Assembly: GCA_024639625.1 (NCBI GenBank)
Contig: JAHEIA010000010.1
Location: 1 to 16,009, forward strand
Reading direction: 5' to 3'
From: Chromatiales bacterium
Lineage (GTDB): Bacteria; Pseudomonadota; Gammaproteobacteria; Chromatiales; Chromatiaceae
Length of the DNA stretch: 16,009 nt
Below are positions 1-6,912 of this stretch, piece after piece (the first letter of the stretch is position 1; every line of letters starts with the position of its first letter). A program made the position numbers and the translations under genes. The notes below the pieces were generated by a model. It was not told where the DNA came from, did not search any database, and saw only the letters and a program-made list of their open reading frames with translations.

Positions 1-1
1 T

Positions 2-340
2 GCCGGCATGGAGGTTGCGGCGGCGCGCAACAGCACGCTTCTATTGATGGTATTGTTCGAGAACCTGCATGTCTTCAATAGTCGATCCGAAGTCTTATCG
101 ATCTTTTCGCACAATCCGTTACGCAACCCGCTGCTCCTGTTCGGTACCGCAATCGCCCAAGGCGTGCACATTCTTGCGATGCATACCCCGGGATTGGACG
201 CCATCCTCGAACTGCAGCCGGTAAGCGCGGAACATTGGCTGGACCTGCTGGGTTGGGCGCTGCTTCTGAGCGCGGCAATGGAGGGGCACAAGAGGCTATG
301 GCGTCTCTGGGGCGTGCAGGGAACCCGGGTCGATCAATAG
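2..340 (+). CDS. P-type cation-transporting ATPase, C-terminal end (5' partial)
   Basis: The reading frame is open from the window edge to a TAG stop, so this is the last ~112 codons of a gene that begins upstream; the first internal ATG (position 8) is not its start. The residues match the C-terminal membrane domain (Cation_ATPase_C) of P-type Ca2+/Mg2+-like ATPases: a helix ending in the family signature-like FENLHVFNSRSE, a second helix (PLLLFGTAIAQGVHILAMHTPG) with the usual 'P-G' turn, and a last helix (WLDLLGWALLLSAAMEGHKRLW) followed by a basic cytoplasmic tail. The catalytic DKTG phosphorylation site and the ion-binding helices lie outside the window, so the transported ion cannot be told. 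It is followed after 59 nt by the phosphorylase gene on the same strand, with no terminator seen between them. Confidence 0.75.
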   Translation, partial: AGMEVAAARNSTLLLMVLFENLHVFNSRSEVLSIFSHNPLRNPLLLFGTAIAQGVHILAMHTPGLDAILELQPVSAEHWLDLLGWALLLSAAMEGHKRLWRLWGVQGTRVDQ

Positions 341-399
341 CGCAAGTCCCTATGTCATGTTTGGTGGAGCAGTCTTGACCCGGTGAAAGCAATAGCACA

Positions 400-1185
400 A
401 TGACTGAATCAGAATTGACCAGCACGACCCGCCGCCAGAACAGCGTGGGCCCGATTGCCATCATTGGGGGGACCGGGCTCGATCGCTTGGAGAGCTTGGA
501 AATCACCCGCAGGCAAGTGGTGGACACACCCTACGGATCGGTTTCTGCGCCACTGATCCACGGCAGGTGCAGCGGGCAGGAAGTGATCTTCCTGCCGCGC
601 CACGGGGAGAAGCATCAAATTCCACCGCACCGAATCAATTACCGCGCCAACCTTTGGGCGCTACGTCAGAGCGGGGCGAGAACCTTGTTGGCGATCGCCG
701 CCGTAGGTGGCATTCGACGCGATCTAGCGCCCGGACGACTGGCCGTACCCGACCAGATTATCGACTACACTTGGGCCAGGGAGCACACATTTTTCGACGC
801 TGGCGGCGACCCGGTTGAGCATATTGACTTCACTCATCCGTATTGTGCAGAGCTGCGCGCCGTCCTTTTGCGGGCCGCTGGCGACGTCGGATTGGCGGTC
901 GCCGTGGATGGCACCTACGGTGCGACGCAGGGGCCGCGGCTGGAGACTGCGGCAGAGATCCGCCGCATGCGCAGAGACGGCTGCGACATGGTCGGCATGA
1001 CCGGCATGCCGGAAGCGGCCCTGGCGAAGGAATTGGGCCTGTGTTATGCCTGCTGCGCTGTGGTAGCCAACTGGGCGGCGGGGTGCGGTGGAAGCGCGAT
1101 CTCGATGCAAGAAATCGAGCGCATTCTGGCGCCTGCGATGGTCTCCGTGGCGCGGCTGATCGAGCGGGTGACCGAGATCGGCTGA
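400..1185 (+). CDS. S-methyl-5'-thioinosine phosphorylase (PNP/MTAP family)
   Basis: A cytoplasmic purine salvage enzyme that splits methylthioinosine (or a related 6-oxopurine nucleoside) with phosphate into a base and methylthioribose-1-phosphate. The 261-aa product has the family landmarks in order: IIGGTG phosphate loop (residues 21-26), PRHG (66-69), AIAAVGG (98-104), TQGPRLET (176-183), and GMTGMPEAALAKE (199-211). At the base-binding position it has Asn224 (VANWAAG), where adenine-specific MTA phosphorylases carry Asp; this favours 6-oxopurines, as in the Pseudomonas aeruginosa enzyme. The ATG at 400 is preceded by a GGTGAA Shine-Dalgarno-like site (382-387). It gives ~15 residues more than usual before the first beta strand; an in-frame GTG at 445 would give the family length but has no visible ribosome binding site. 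Family assignment is firm; substrate is an inference from one residue. Confidence 0.88.
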   Translation: MTESELTSTTRRQNSVGPIAIIGGTGLDRLESLEITRRQVVDTPYGSVSAPLIHGRCSGQEVIFLPRHGEKHQIPPHRINYRANLWALRQSGARTLLAIAAVGGIRRDLAPGRLAVPDQIIDYTWAREHTFFDAGGDPVEHIDFTHPYCAELRAVLLRAAGDVGLAVAVDGTYGATQGPRLETAAEIRRMRRDGCDMVGMTGMPEAALAKELGLCYACCAVVANWAAGCGGSAISMQEIERILAPAMVSVARLIERVTEIG

Positions 1186-1310
1186 ACAGGGTCCCGGCGA
1201 CCGTCAAGGCGCCGAGCTGGAGGATTTGCCCCCTGGGTGGTCACCAAAAGAAGAACCTCATCGCCCATGCGTCTATGCGGAATTACCCGGAGTGGGGCTA
1301 AGTTCAAAGA

Positions 1311-2030
1311 TTGCAGATATCACCGGTGGATCATTCTCACAATCGGGCGTTTGGCATACTGCGCTTAACAGCAGCGCCGACCGTTCGCTTCCTTCTACTG
1401 CTCACCGTGCTGCTCGTCGCGGCCTGCGAGCCGAACGGGGCGCAATCGTTCGAGCGTGGACTCCAGGCACTGGAGCATGGCGACTATGCAGAGGCCTACT
1501 GTCTGTGGCGCCCGTTGGCCGAGCGGGGGGATGCAGAGGCGCAATATTATGTCGGTTGGTTGTACGCCAACGGTTACGGACTGCGCGTCGACCCGCTAGC
1601 GGCGGCCGACTGGTGGCAACGGGCCGCGGCTAGCGGTCATGCGGAGGCGCAGTTTGCTCTGGGCCATGTATACAGCACCGGTGAAGGGGTCGCGAAGGAC
1701 GATGCTTTGGCGGTGCACTGGTATCGCGCGGCCGCAGATCAGGGTCACGACGAAGCGCAACACATTCTGCGCAGTAGGTTGATGGAGAACTCCGACGCCG
1801 CACGAGCCGCCCTCCCGGATCTGCTCCAGGCAGCATGGCTGGGAGAAACCCGCAGCATCGCCGGCGATCGGACCAATGCCAGGGAGGGGCCCGGTAAGCA
1901 ACACCAGGTCCTGATGGAACTGGCGGCCGGAACCGCGGTGCTGGAGCTAGGGCGGAACGGCGATTGGGTCTTGGTCGCGCTGCCTGATTCTCAACGGCTG
2001 GTTTGGGTGTATGCGGGTTTGTTGGAGTGA
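1311..2030 (+). CDS. Sel1-repeat lipoprotein with C-terminal SH3-like domain
   Basis: A predicted secreted lipoprotein. A hydrophobic segment (LLLLTVLLVAAC) ends in a lipobox with Cys39; the next residue is Glu, not Asp, so outer-membrane sorting is expected if Lol rules apply. The mature part begins with a helical repeat (about 48-73), then two good Sel1-like repeats (about 74-109 and 110-145; AEAQYYVGWLYANGYG and AEAQFALGHVYSTGEG), which are alpha-hairpin protein-binding modules. Residues about 180-239 look like a bacterial SH3 (SH3_3) domain: NAREGPG, then GDWVLVAL and LVWVYAGLL. Such SH3 domains often contact peptidoglycan or partner proteins. The start is uncertain: the TTG at 1311 gives a long N-region before the signal sequence, the in-frame GTG at 1326 is another choice, and neither has a clear ribosome binding site. 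The partner is unknown. Confidence 0.72.
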   Translation: MQISPVDHSHNRAFGILRLTAAPTVRFLLLLTVLLVAACEPNGAQSFERGLQALEHGDYAEAYCLWRPLAERGDAEAQYYVGWLYANGYGLRVDPLAAADWWQRAAASGHAEAQFALGHVYSTGEGVAKDDALAVHWYRAAADQGHDEAQHILRSRLMENSDAARAALPDLLQAAWLGETRSIAGDRTNAREGPGKQHQVLMELAAGTAVLELGRNGDWVLVALPDSQRLVWVYAGLLE

Positions 2031-2164
2031 CGGCTGATGCCTGGTATCTGCGCCAAGCTGTGTTAGCATTTATGGCGAAGTTTTTCGTCGACGGCCCAGC
2101 GGGGGATTGCTAACTCGAGACACTGAGTTTACCCGAAGCCTTGCCGCCGAATGAGAGCAGCGAT

Positions 2165-2170
2165 AAGGAG
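2165..2170 (+). promoter_or_regulatory. Shine-Dalgarno AAGGAG for the Ala/Pro-rich membrane protein
   Basis: AAGGAG lies 8 nt before the ATG at 2179. It fixes the start of the low-complexity protein, which could otherwise be doubted because other frames are also open here. Confidence 0.7.
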
Positions 2171-2178
2171 AAAAGAGC

Positions 2179-3300
2179 ATGGCCGATAGCGAAGAAAAAT
2201 CCGTCGCCGGAAACAACGACTCGAAGCCCGACGTGGGTGCGGAGCCGGCGCCGAAACCAGCGAAGAAGACAGCCGCAAAGAAGACGAGCAAAAAAAGGGT
2301 CGCCAAGAAGACGCCAAAAAAGGCCGCGGCAAAAGCCGCAGCTCCGGCCCAAGCCGCGCCAGCCGCGTCGCCTGCGACTGCGCCTGCAACGGCGGTCCCG
2401 CAACAGGCTGCTGCTGTGGAGAAGACTCCGCCGCCGCGACCCCAGGCTGATGCGCCGCCGGTTGCTGCTCCGGCGAAAGCGGCCCCTGCAGCAGCGCAGG
2501 CGTCCACGCCGCCTGCGGCAGCGCCAAGCAGCGGTGGGTTCTGGTTCAAGGTGATCGTAGCGATCGCTGTGATCGTCGCTGGTTATCTTTATATCCGTTC
2601 CGTTGCTCATCACCCGGCACCTGAGGGCCAAGTTCAGGCACCCGCAGCCGTTCCGCAGCACGAAGCGGCTGCGCAGGAGAGCACAGCCCCTTTGTCTCCC
2701 CCAGAGGTGAAGTCCGAGCCGGCGATACAGGTTAGCCCGCCCCCTGCGGCGGCGGAATCGCAAGCGCCACGCATGGAGACCGAGGTGGTGGAAATTGAGG
2801 TTGTGGAAGCAACCAGCACGGCCGTGGAAAGCGCTCCCGCGGACGAGCCGGCAGCGGCTGCGGAGATCTCGGAACAGGGCGCCGCGGCCGGCGAGGCGCA
2901 AGCGGCGGAGACGGATCCCAATACCGGTACCGAATCGCTCACTGGCGTGCAATCATCGTCAGCGCAGATCGCCTTGCCGGTGGAGGCAGCGGAAGCCGCT
3001 GTGCCGGTCGCTCCTCAGTCGGCAGCCGAGGCCGAAATCCCCGCGCTGTTGGAAGAACTCGAGGCGATGGAGCGTGAAGCAGTACAGGACGCGCCGGCGC
3101 CGCCGTCTGATCCGTCGGTCGCGCGGCGCGCAGCACCCCGCCCCTATCCCTATTACTACCCAAGGTCGCAGACGCGTCCCGGCAGCTACGCTTATCCGGG
3201 TTACCCCTATTCGGGGGGGGCGTACGGACCTCACAGCCGCTATCCGCAACGATATGCTCGGCCGCCAGCCGCGGCGAAACCGGCGCAGGAAATCCAATAA
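2179..3300 (+). CDS. Lys/Ala/Pro-rich single-pass membrane protein with Tyr/Pro-rich tail (hypothetical)
   Basis: No specific family is recognised. The 373-aa protein has four zones. Residues ~26-56 are a histone H1/AlgP-like run of KK, AKK and KKAA units, strongly basic. Residues ~57-118 are an Ala/Pro linker. Residues ~121-142 (FWFKVIVAIAVIVAGYLYI) are one transmembrane helix. After it comes an acidic Ala/Glu/Pro stretch (~145-320), ending in a tail (~321-361) with 11 tyrosines mixed with Pro, Arg and Gly. By the positive-inside rule the basic N-terminus is cytoplasmic and the acidic and Tyr-rich part periplasmic. The start is supported by AAGGAG at 2165-2170. A basic cytoplasmic arm could contact DNA or RNA, and the periplasmic part could bind the wall or another protein; both are inference. 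The Ala/Pro-rich composition opens shadow frames, but this one has the signal, the TM helix and the ribosome site. Confidence 0.75.
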   Translation: MADSEEKSVAGNNDSKPDVGAEPAPKPAKKTAAKKTSKKRVAKKTPKKAAAKAAAPAQAAPAASPATAPATAVPQQAAAVEKTPPPRPQADAPPVAAPAKAAPAAAQASTPPAAAPSSGGFWFKVIVAIAVIVAGYLYIRSVAHHPAPEGQVQAPAAVPQHEAAAQESTAPLSPPEVKSEPAIQVSPPPAAAESQAPRMETEVVEIEVVEATSTAVESAPADEPAAAAEISEQGAAAGEAQAAETDPNTGTESLTGVQSSSAQIALPVEAAEAAVPVAPQSAAEAEIPALLEELEAMEREAVQDAPAPPSDPSVARRAAPRPYPYYYPRSQTRPGSYAYPGYPYSGGAYGPHSRYPQRYARPPAAAKPAQEIQ

Positions 3301-3305
3301 AGGTT

Positions 3306-3336
3306 TCAGGGGGGTGAGGCCGCGCCTCGCCCCTGA
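3306..3336. terminator. GC-rich hairpin after the Ala/Pro-rich gene (possible terminator)
   Basis: Starting 6 nt after the stop codon, TCAGGGG pairs with CCCCTGA and GAGGC pairs with GCCTC around a small loop, with an internal GGT/G mismatch. No run of T follows, so it is not a classical intrinsic terminator. It may be a Rho-assisted end, an mRNA 3' stabiliser, or part of the leader of the next operon. Confidence 0.4.
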
Positions 3337-3369
3337 CCTACACGCGCGGTACCCGCGTTACTACGGCGA

Positions 3370-3415
3370 GGGCGGGTACGGCGCAATCTGCAAGCCCGCC
3401 TGCTTGCTCCCGCCC
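3370..3415 (+). other. Nested inverted repeats in the leader of the arn operon
   Basis: GGGCGGG (3370-3376) and CCCGCCC (3409-3415) form a perfect 7-bp outer stem, and inside it GCAAGC (3390-3395) and GCTTGC (3402-3407) form a perfect 6-bp hairpin with a 6-nt loop. The element ends 47 nt before the first arn-cluster start codon. A folded 5' leader or attenuator is possible; the high GC content makes chance pairing a fair alternative. No sigma-70 promoter and no PmrA-type CTTAA repeats are seen between 3301 and 3462. Confidence 0.35.
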
Positions 3416-3462
3416 GTGCGTGTCGGGTGCTCCGCAGCTCGGGTGCACCGGGGGTATCGCTC

Positions 3463-3834
3463 ATGAGTGTGCTCAGTTTTTCTCTGATTCTCGTCGGGGT
3501 GCTGTTGAATGCGATTGGTCAGCTCGCGCTGAAGGCGAGCGTGAATGACATGGGGGCGATCGAGTTGAGCTGGGCGGCATCCGCCCCGACCGCAATGCGG
3601 CTGATGGTCGAGCCCTGGCTCTGGGTTGGGTTGTTTTGCTACGGGATCAGCGTCGTCGTCTGGATCCTGGCACTGTCCCGGGTCGATGTCAGCGTGGCTT
3701 ATCCTATGCTGTCTATCGGCTATATCGTGAACGCACTTGCCGCCTGGTCTTTGTTCGGAGAAGCGATGACGGCGAATCGGGTGCTGGGGATCGGCATCAT
3801 CATGCTCGGCGTATTCGTTCTGGCCAGGGCGTAG
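3463..3834 (+). CDS. Small EamA/SMR-fold carrier, ArnE/ArnF-like undecaprenyl-phosphate-L-Ara4N flippase subunit
   Basis: A 123-aa protein with four transmembrane helices (about 3-22, 51-70, 77-97, 104-122), the size and layout of the small multidrug resistance/EamA fold. The segment ISVVVWILALSRVDVSVAYPM and the end GEAMTANRVLGIGIIMLGV are typical of ArnE/ArnF and related lipid-sugar carriers. Helix 1 has no acidic residue, unlike the essential Glu of proton-coupled drug exporters, so a flippase role fits better than drug efflux. It would move undecaprenyl-phosphate-L-Ara4N to the periplasmic face for ArnT. The ATG at 3463 follows GGGGGT (3450-3455). An open frame continues upstream to 3427 but lacks a better start. 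It is first in the operon, whereas in E. coli arnE and arnF come last, and only one copy is present; perhaps it works as a homodimer or its partner lies elsewhere. Confidence 0.8.
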   Translation: MSVLSFSLILVGVLLNAIGQLALKASVNDMGAIELSWAASAPTAMRLMVEPWLWVGLFCYGISVVVWILALSRVDVSVAYPMLSIGYIVNALAAWSLFGEAMTANRVLGIGIIMLGVFVLARA

Positions 3835-3840
3835 CTTCGC

Positions 3841-4959
3841 ATGTTGCCCTTTAGCAAGCCCAGCATCAGCGAGGATGAGATGCGCGCAGTGGCGGAGGTG
3901 CTGGCGTCCGGATGGATCACTACGGGGCCCAAGGCAGAGGAATTCGAACGGGCGCTGGCGGAATACATCGGCGGCGGGATCGAGGCTCGGGTGTTCAATT
4001 CCGCTACCAGCGCCCTAGAGGCGTCTTTACTCGCTTGCGGGATCGGCTCAGGAGACGAAGTTGTCTTGCCAGCGATGAGCTTCGTCGCCACCGCGAATGT
4101 AGTCGTGCGTGTCGGTGCAAGACCGGTGTTCGCGGACGTCGAACTGCTCTCGCGCAATCTGGACCCGGCATCGGCGGAGTCCGCCATCTCATCGCAAACC
4201 CGAGTATTGATGCCTGTCCACTTCGCTGGGTTGGCGGCTGATCTTGCTGCAATCCGCGAGCTCTCGGCGGCAAACCACCTGGTGCTGATCGAAGACGCTG
4301 CGCAGGCGATCGGCTCCGACTACGCAGCAGGACGCATCGGCTCCTCGGGTAACCCCGTCTGTTTCAGCTTTCACCCGAACAAGAACATCACCACGATTGA
4401 GGGTGGAGCCGTCGCTAGTGCCGACCCTGATCTCTTGCAGCGCTTGGAGCGGATCCGTTTCCACGGAATCGAGCGCTTTGCCAACGGGGAAATCGATGTG
4501 CGGGAATGGGGGGGCAAGATGAACCTCCCTGATGTCGGCGCCGCATTGGGCTTGGTCCAGCTTGCGAAGTTGGATGATTTCAATCGCAAGCGGCGCGATT
4601 TGGCACGGGCCTATCTGCGTCGATTGCCCAGGGACGAAAGGTTGCTGCTTCCCGCGGATGTAGAGGGACACAGCTGGCATATGTTCTGCGTTTGCCTGGA
4701 TTTTCTGGCGCTGCCTACGACCCGGCATGCGGTCATGCAGTGGTTCCGCGAGCGGGGGGTGATCTTGGGTGTGCATTACCCTGCCATGCATCTGTTCTCT
4801 CTCTATCGGCGGCTGGGCTATAGCGAGGGAGATTTCCCGGTCGCGGAACGAATCGCTGCGCAGACGCTTACCCTGCCGCTGTTTCCCGCGATGCAGGAAA
4901 GCGATGTCGAGCAGGTTTGTGGATTGTTCGAGGAGTTGCTGCACGGGGCGCCCCCGTGA
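3841..4959 (+). CDS. arnB: UDP-4-amino-4-deoxy-L-arabinose aminotransferase (DegT/DnrJ/EryC1/StrS family)
   Basis: A PLP-dependent sugar aminotransferase of 372 aa, full length for the family. It converts UDP-4-keto-pentose plus glutamate to UDP-L-Ara4N in the cytoplasm. Seen in order: SGWITTGP (23-30), the PLP phosphate-contact region NSATSAL (53-59), PVHFAG (125-130), EDAAQAIG (151-158) with the Asp/Gln that hold the pyridine ring, and SFHPNKN (176-182) with Lys181 as the Schiff-base lysine, followed by TTIEGG. The C-terminal part contains GVHYPAMH (GVHYxxxH), typical of the fold. The start lies 6 nt after the carrier's stop and the stop overlaps the GTG of arnC (GTGA), so translational coupling is likely. 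SFHPNKN also occurs in related nucleotide-sugar aminotransferases, but with the flanking genes ArnB is the best reading. Confidence 0.9.
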   Translation: MLPFSKPSISEDEMRAVAEVLASGWITTGPKAEEFERALAEYIGGGIEARVFNSATSALEASLLACGIGSGDEVVLPAMSFVATANVVVRVGARPVFADVELLSRNLDPASAESAISSQTRVLMPVHFAGLAADLAAIRELSAANHLVLIEDAAQAIGSDYAAGRIGSSGNPVCFSFHPNKNITTIEGGAVASADPDLLQRLERIRFHGIERFANGEIDVREWGGKMNLPDVGAALGLVQLAKLDDFNRKRRDLARAYLRRLPRDERLLLPADVEGHSWHMFCVCLDFLALPTTRHAVMQWFRERGVILGVHYPAMHLFSLYRRLGYSEGDFPVAERIAAQTLTLPLFPAMQESDVEQVCGLFEELLHGAPP

Positions 4960-5930
4960 CCGATCTGCAGAGCAGCGAGCTACCCCGGGTATCGGTGGTG
5001 GTACCCGTGTACAACGAGCAGGCGGTGTTACCTGGATTGTTCGCACGATTGTATCCGGTTCTCGATGCTTTGGATCGAAGCTACGAGATCGTCTTCGTCG
5101 ACGACGGCAGCTGCGATCAGTCAGCCTCATTGTTGCGCGATCAGTACGAAAAGCGTTCGGAATGCACTCGGGTCGTCTTCTTGCGCGCCAATGCGGGTCA
5201 ACATGCCGCGCTGCTGGCGGGATTCAGCTATGCACGGGGAGACCAGGTGGTGACCCTGGATGCGGACTTGCAGAACCCGCCGGAAGAGATCCCGCGATTG
5301 CTTGCGCAGATGGATCAGGGGCACGATTATGTGGGGACGATTCGCCGCAAGCGGAGGGACAGCCTGTGGCGGCGTTGGGCGTCACGTTGGATGAACGCTC
5401 TGCGCGAGCGCATCACCAACATCCGCATGACGGATCAAGGGTGTATGCTTCGGGCCTACGAGCGTGGGATCATTTCTGCGATCCTCGACTCACGTGAGTC
5501 CTTGACCTTCATTCCCGCCCTGGCCTACTTGTATGCCGGAAACCCGAAAGAGATCGTGGTCGAGCACGAGGAGCGGGCGGCGGGAGTTTCGAAATATCCT
5601 CTCTACAAGCTTATTCATCTTAACTTTGATTTGATGACCGGCTTCTCCATTGCCCCGCTGCAGATCTTTTCCGTGGCTGGGTTCCTGGTTTCCTTTCTTT
5701 CGATACTTTTTGTCGTTTATCTGGTGATTCGCCGCTTGGTGTTGGGCCCCGAGGTCGAGGGTGTCTTTACTCTTTTCGCCATCGCGTTCTTCTTGCTCGG
5801 TATCGTATTGTTCGGCATCGGTCTGTTGGGTGAGTATGTCGGCCGGATCTACGTTGAGGTCCGGCAGCGCCCGCGTTACCTGGTGCGCGCCGTGCTCGGG
5901 ACCGAGGACGACGTGCGCGACACGGACTAA
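4956..5930 (+). CDS. arnC: Undecaprenyl-phosphate 4-deoxy-4-formamido-L-arabinose transferase (GT2)
   Basis: An inner-membrane GT-A glycosyltransferase that moves Ara4FN from UDP to undecaprenyl phosphate on the cytoplasmic face. The chosen GTG at 4956 overlaps arnB's stop as GTGA and gives 324 aa, close to the 322 aa of E. coli ArnC; the longer open frame from 4917 would run into arnB. Visible: the nucleotide-binding start VSVVVPVYNE (12-21), VDDGS (48-52), the metal-binding DAD in TLDADLQNPPEE (residues 102-104), TDQGCMLRAY (159-168) that is strongly conserved in this group, and two C-terminal membrane helices (about 236-259 and 270-292) ending in GLLGEYVGRIY. Dolichyl-phosphate mannose synthase-like enzymes share this layout; the operon makes ArnC the clear choice. 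Confidence 0.92.
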   Translation: MTDLQSSELPRVSVVVPVYNEQAVLPGLFARLYPVLDALDRSYEIVFVDDGSCDQSASLLRDQYEKRSECTRVVFLRANAGQHAALLAGFSYARGDQVVTLDADLQNPPEEIPRLLAQMDQGHDYVGTIRRKRRDSLWRRWASRWMNALRERITNIRMTDQGCMLRAYERGIISAILDSRESLTFIPALAYLYAGNPKEIVVEHEERAAGVSKYPLYKLIHLNFDLMTGFSIAPLQIFSVAGFLVSFLSILFVVYLVIRRLVLGPEVEGVFTLFAIAFFLLGIVLFGIGLLGEYVGRIYVEVRQRPRYLVRAVLGTEDDVRDTD

Positions 5931-5931
5931 G

Positions 5932-5938
5932 AAAGGAG
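5932..5938 (+). promoter_or_regulatory. Shine-Dalgarno AAAGGAG fixing the GTG start of the formyltransferase gene
   Basis: AAAGGAG lies 8 nt before the GTG at 5947, immediately after arnC's stop. It decides against the long open frame that reaches back to 5761 within arnC. Confidence 0.75.
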
Positions 5939-5946
5939 CGCGAGTA

Positions 5947-6912
5947 GTGAACCCGGCGCGTGCCTCAGCGGTCGTCTTCGCCTACCATAACGTTGGCGTG
6001 CGCGGACTTTCGGCGCTGCTGGACCTCGGAGTAGAGGTGCCGCTGGTGGTTACGCACGAAGATAGCCCGCGGGAGAATATTTGGTTTGCCAGTGTTGCGC
6101 AACTCGCCGCCTGGCAGGGGATTCCTGTCATCCAGCCCCGGCAAGTCAATCAGCCTCAGGTGATCCGCAGGCTTCGCGAGTGTTCGCCCGATTTTCTATT
6201 CTCATTCTACTACCGGCAGATGCTCGGCGACGAGATTCTCGCCATCCCGAGCGGTGGAGGGTACAACCTCCACGGCTCGCTGTTGCCGAAATATCGGGGT
6301 CGGGTCCCGGTAAATTGGGCGATTCTGCACGGCGAGGCGGAAACTGGCGCCAGTCTGCACCGCATGGAAACCAAGCCCGACGCTGGGGATCTGGTGGATC
6401 AGCAGGCGGTGGCGATCCTGCGAAACGACACGGCAAACGATGTAATGCAGAAGGTTACCTGCGCGGCGGAGTGCGTGATCTTGCGCAGCGTACCGAGATT
6501 ACTCGACGGCAGCGCCGTATTGCGCCCGTTGAATCTATCTAGCGGGAGTTATTTCGGAGGCCGCAGCCCCGAGGATGGGCGGATTGATTGGACCCGGCCC
6601 GCTTGGGAGGTTCACAATCTGATCCGCGCGGTCGCGCCACCCTATCCGGGGGCCTTCTTCGAGCATCGACAGCGGCGCATCCAGGTGTTGGGCAGTTACT
6701 ATCGGCAGGATCGGGCGAAAGCGTCTGGACCAAGGCTGTATTGGGCCGCGGGGCGCTGCTACGCCGACTGTGTGGACGGCGAAAGACTGTGTCTGACACG
6801 CCTTGCGGCGGACGGTATCGTACTCGACGAGAGCCGCTTCAGAGAGGTCTTCGGCAGCTCGGAGCAAGATTTACCAACCACTTTCGACAATATCCATATC
6901 GGGAAGAAATGA
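5947..6912 (+). CDS. arnA: UDP-L-Ara4N formyltransferase (stand-alone ArnA N-terminal domain)
   Basis: A 321-aa enzyme that matches the N-terminal half of bifunctional ArnA. It N-formylates UDP-L-Ara4N using 10-formyltetrahydrofolate to give UDP-Ara4FN. It begins VVFAYHNVGVRG, almost the E. coli ArnA opening, then FSFYYRQM (85-92), the signature NLHGSLLPKYRG (107-118), LHRM, and PDAGD (144-148). The expected catalytic triad is Asn107, His109 and Asp145. The region about 190-300 (FGGRSPEDGRIDW, HNLIRAVAPPYPGAF) matches the C-terminal Fmt-like domain. The GTG start has a strong Shine-Dalgarno. The stop overlaps the ATG of the decarboxylase gene as ATGA, precisely where one polypeptide continues in E. 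coli. The break is a clean gene boundary with its own start, not a frameshift inside a motif. Confidence 0.9.
   Translation: MNPARASAVVFAYHNVGVRGLSALLDLGVEVPLVVTHEDSPRENIWFASVAQLAAWQGIPVIQPRQVNQPQVIRRLRECSPDFLFSFYYRQMLGDEILAIPSGGGYNLHGSLLPKYRGRVPVNWAILHGEAETGASLHRMETKPDAGDLVDQQAVAILRNDTANDVMQKVTCAAECVILRSVPRLLDGSAVLRPLNLSSGSYFGGRSPEDGRIDWTRPAWEVHNLIRAVAPPYPGAFFEHRQRRIQVLGSYYRQDRAKASGPRLYWAAGRCYADCVDGERLCLTRLAADGIVLDESRFREVFGSSEQDLPTTFDNIHIGKK

Noticed and set aside
2110..2952. Long minus-strand frames opposite the Ala/Pro-rich gene (280 and 159 aa)
   Set aside because: They are Arg/Gly/Ala-rich mirror images of low-complexity codons; the plus frame has the ribosome site and membrane helix.
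2179..3300. Sulfur globule or magnetosome-type protein on the basis of the Tyr/Gly/Pro tail
   Set aside because: Only a short tail shares the composition, and the transmembrane helix and basic arm do not fit such proteins.
3301..3462. PmrA/PhoP-type binding box for the arn operon
   Set aside because: Looked for CTTAA or TTAA direct repeats; none found in this leader.
4189..5130. 313-aa minus-strand frame opposite arnB and arnC
   Set aside because: It is antisense to two confidently assigned genes and has no recognisable domain.
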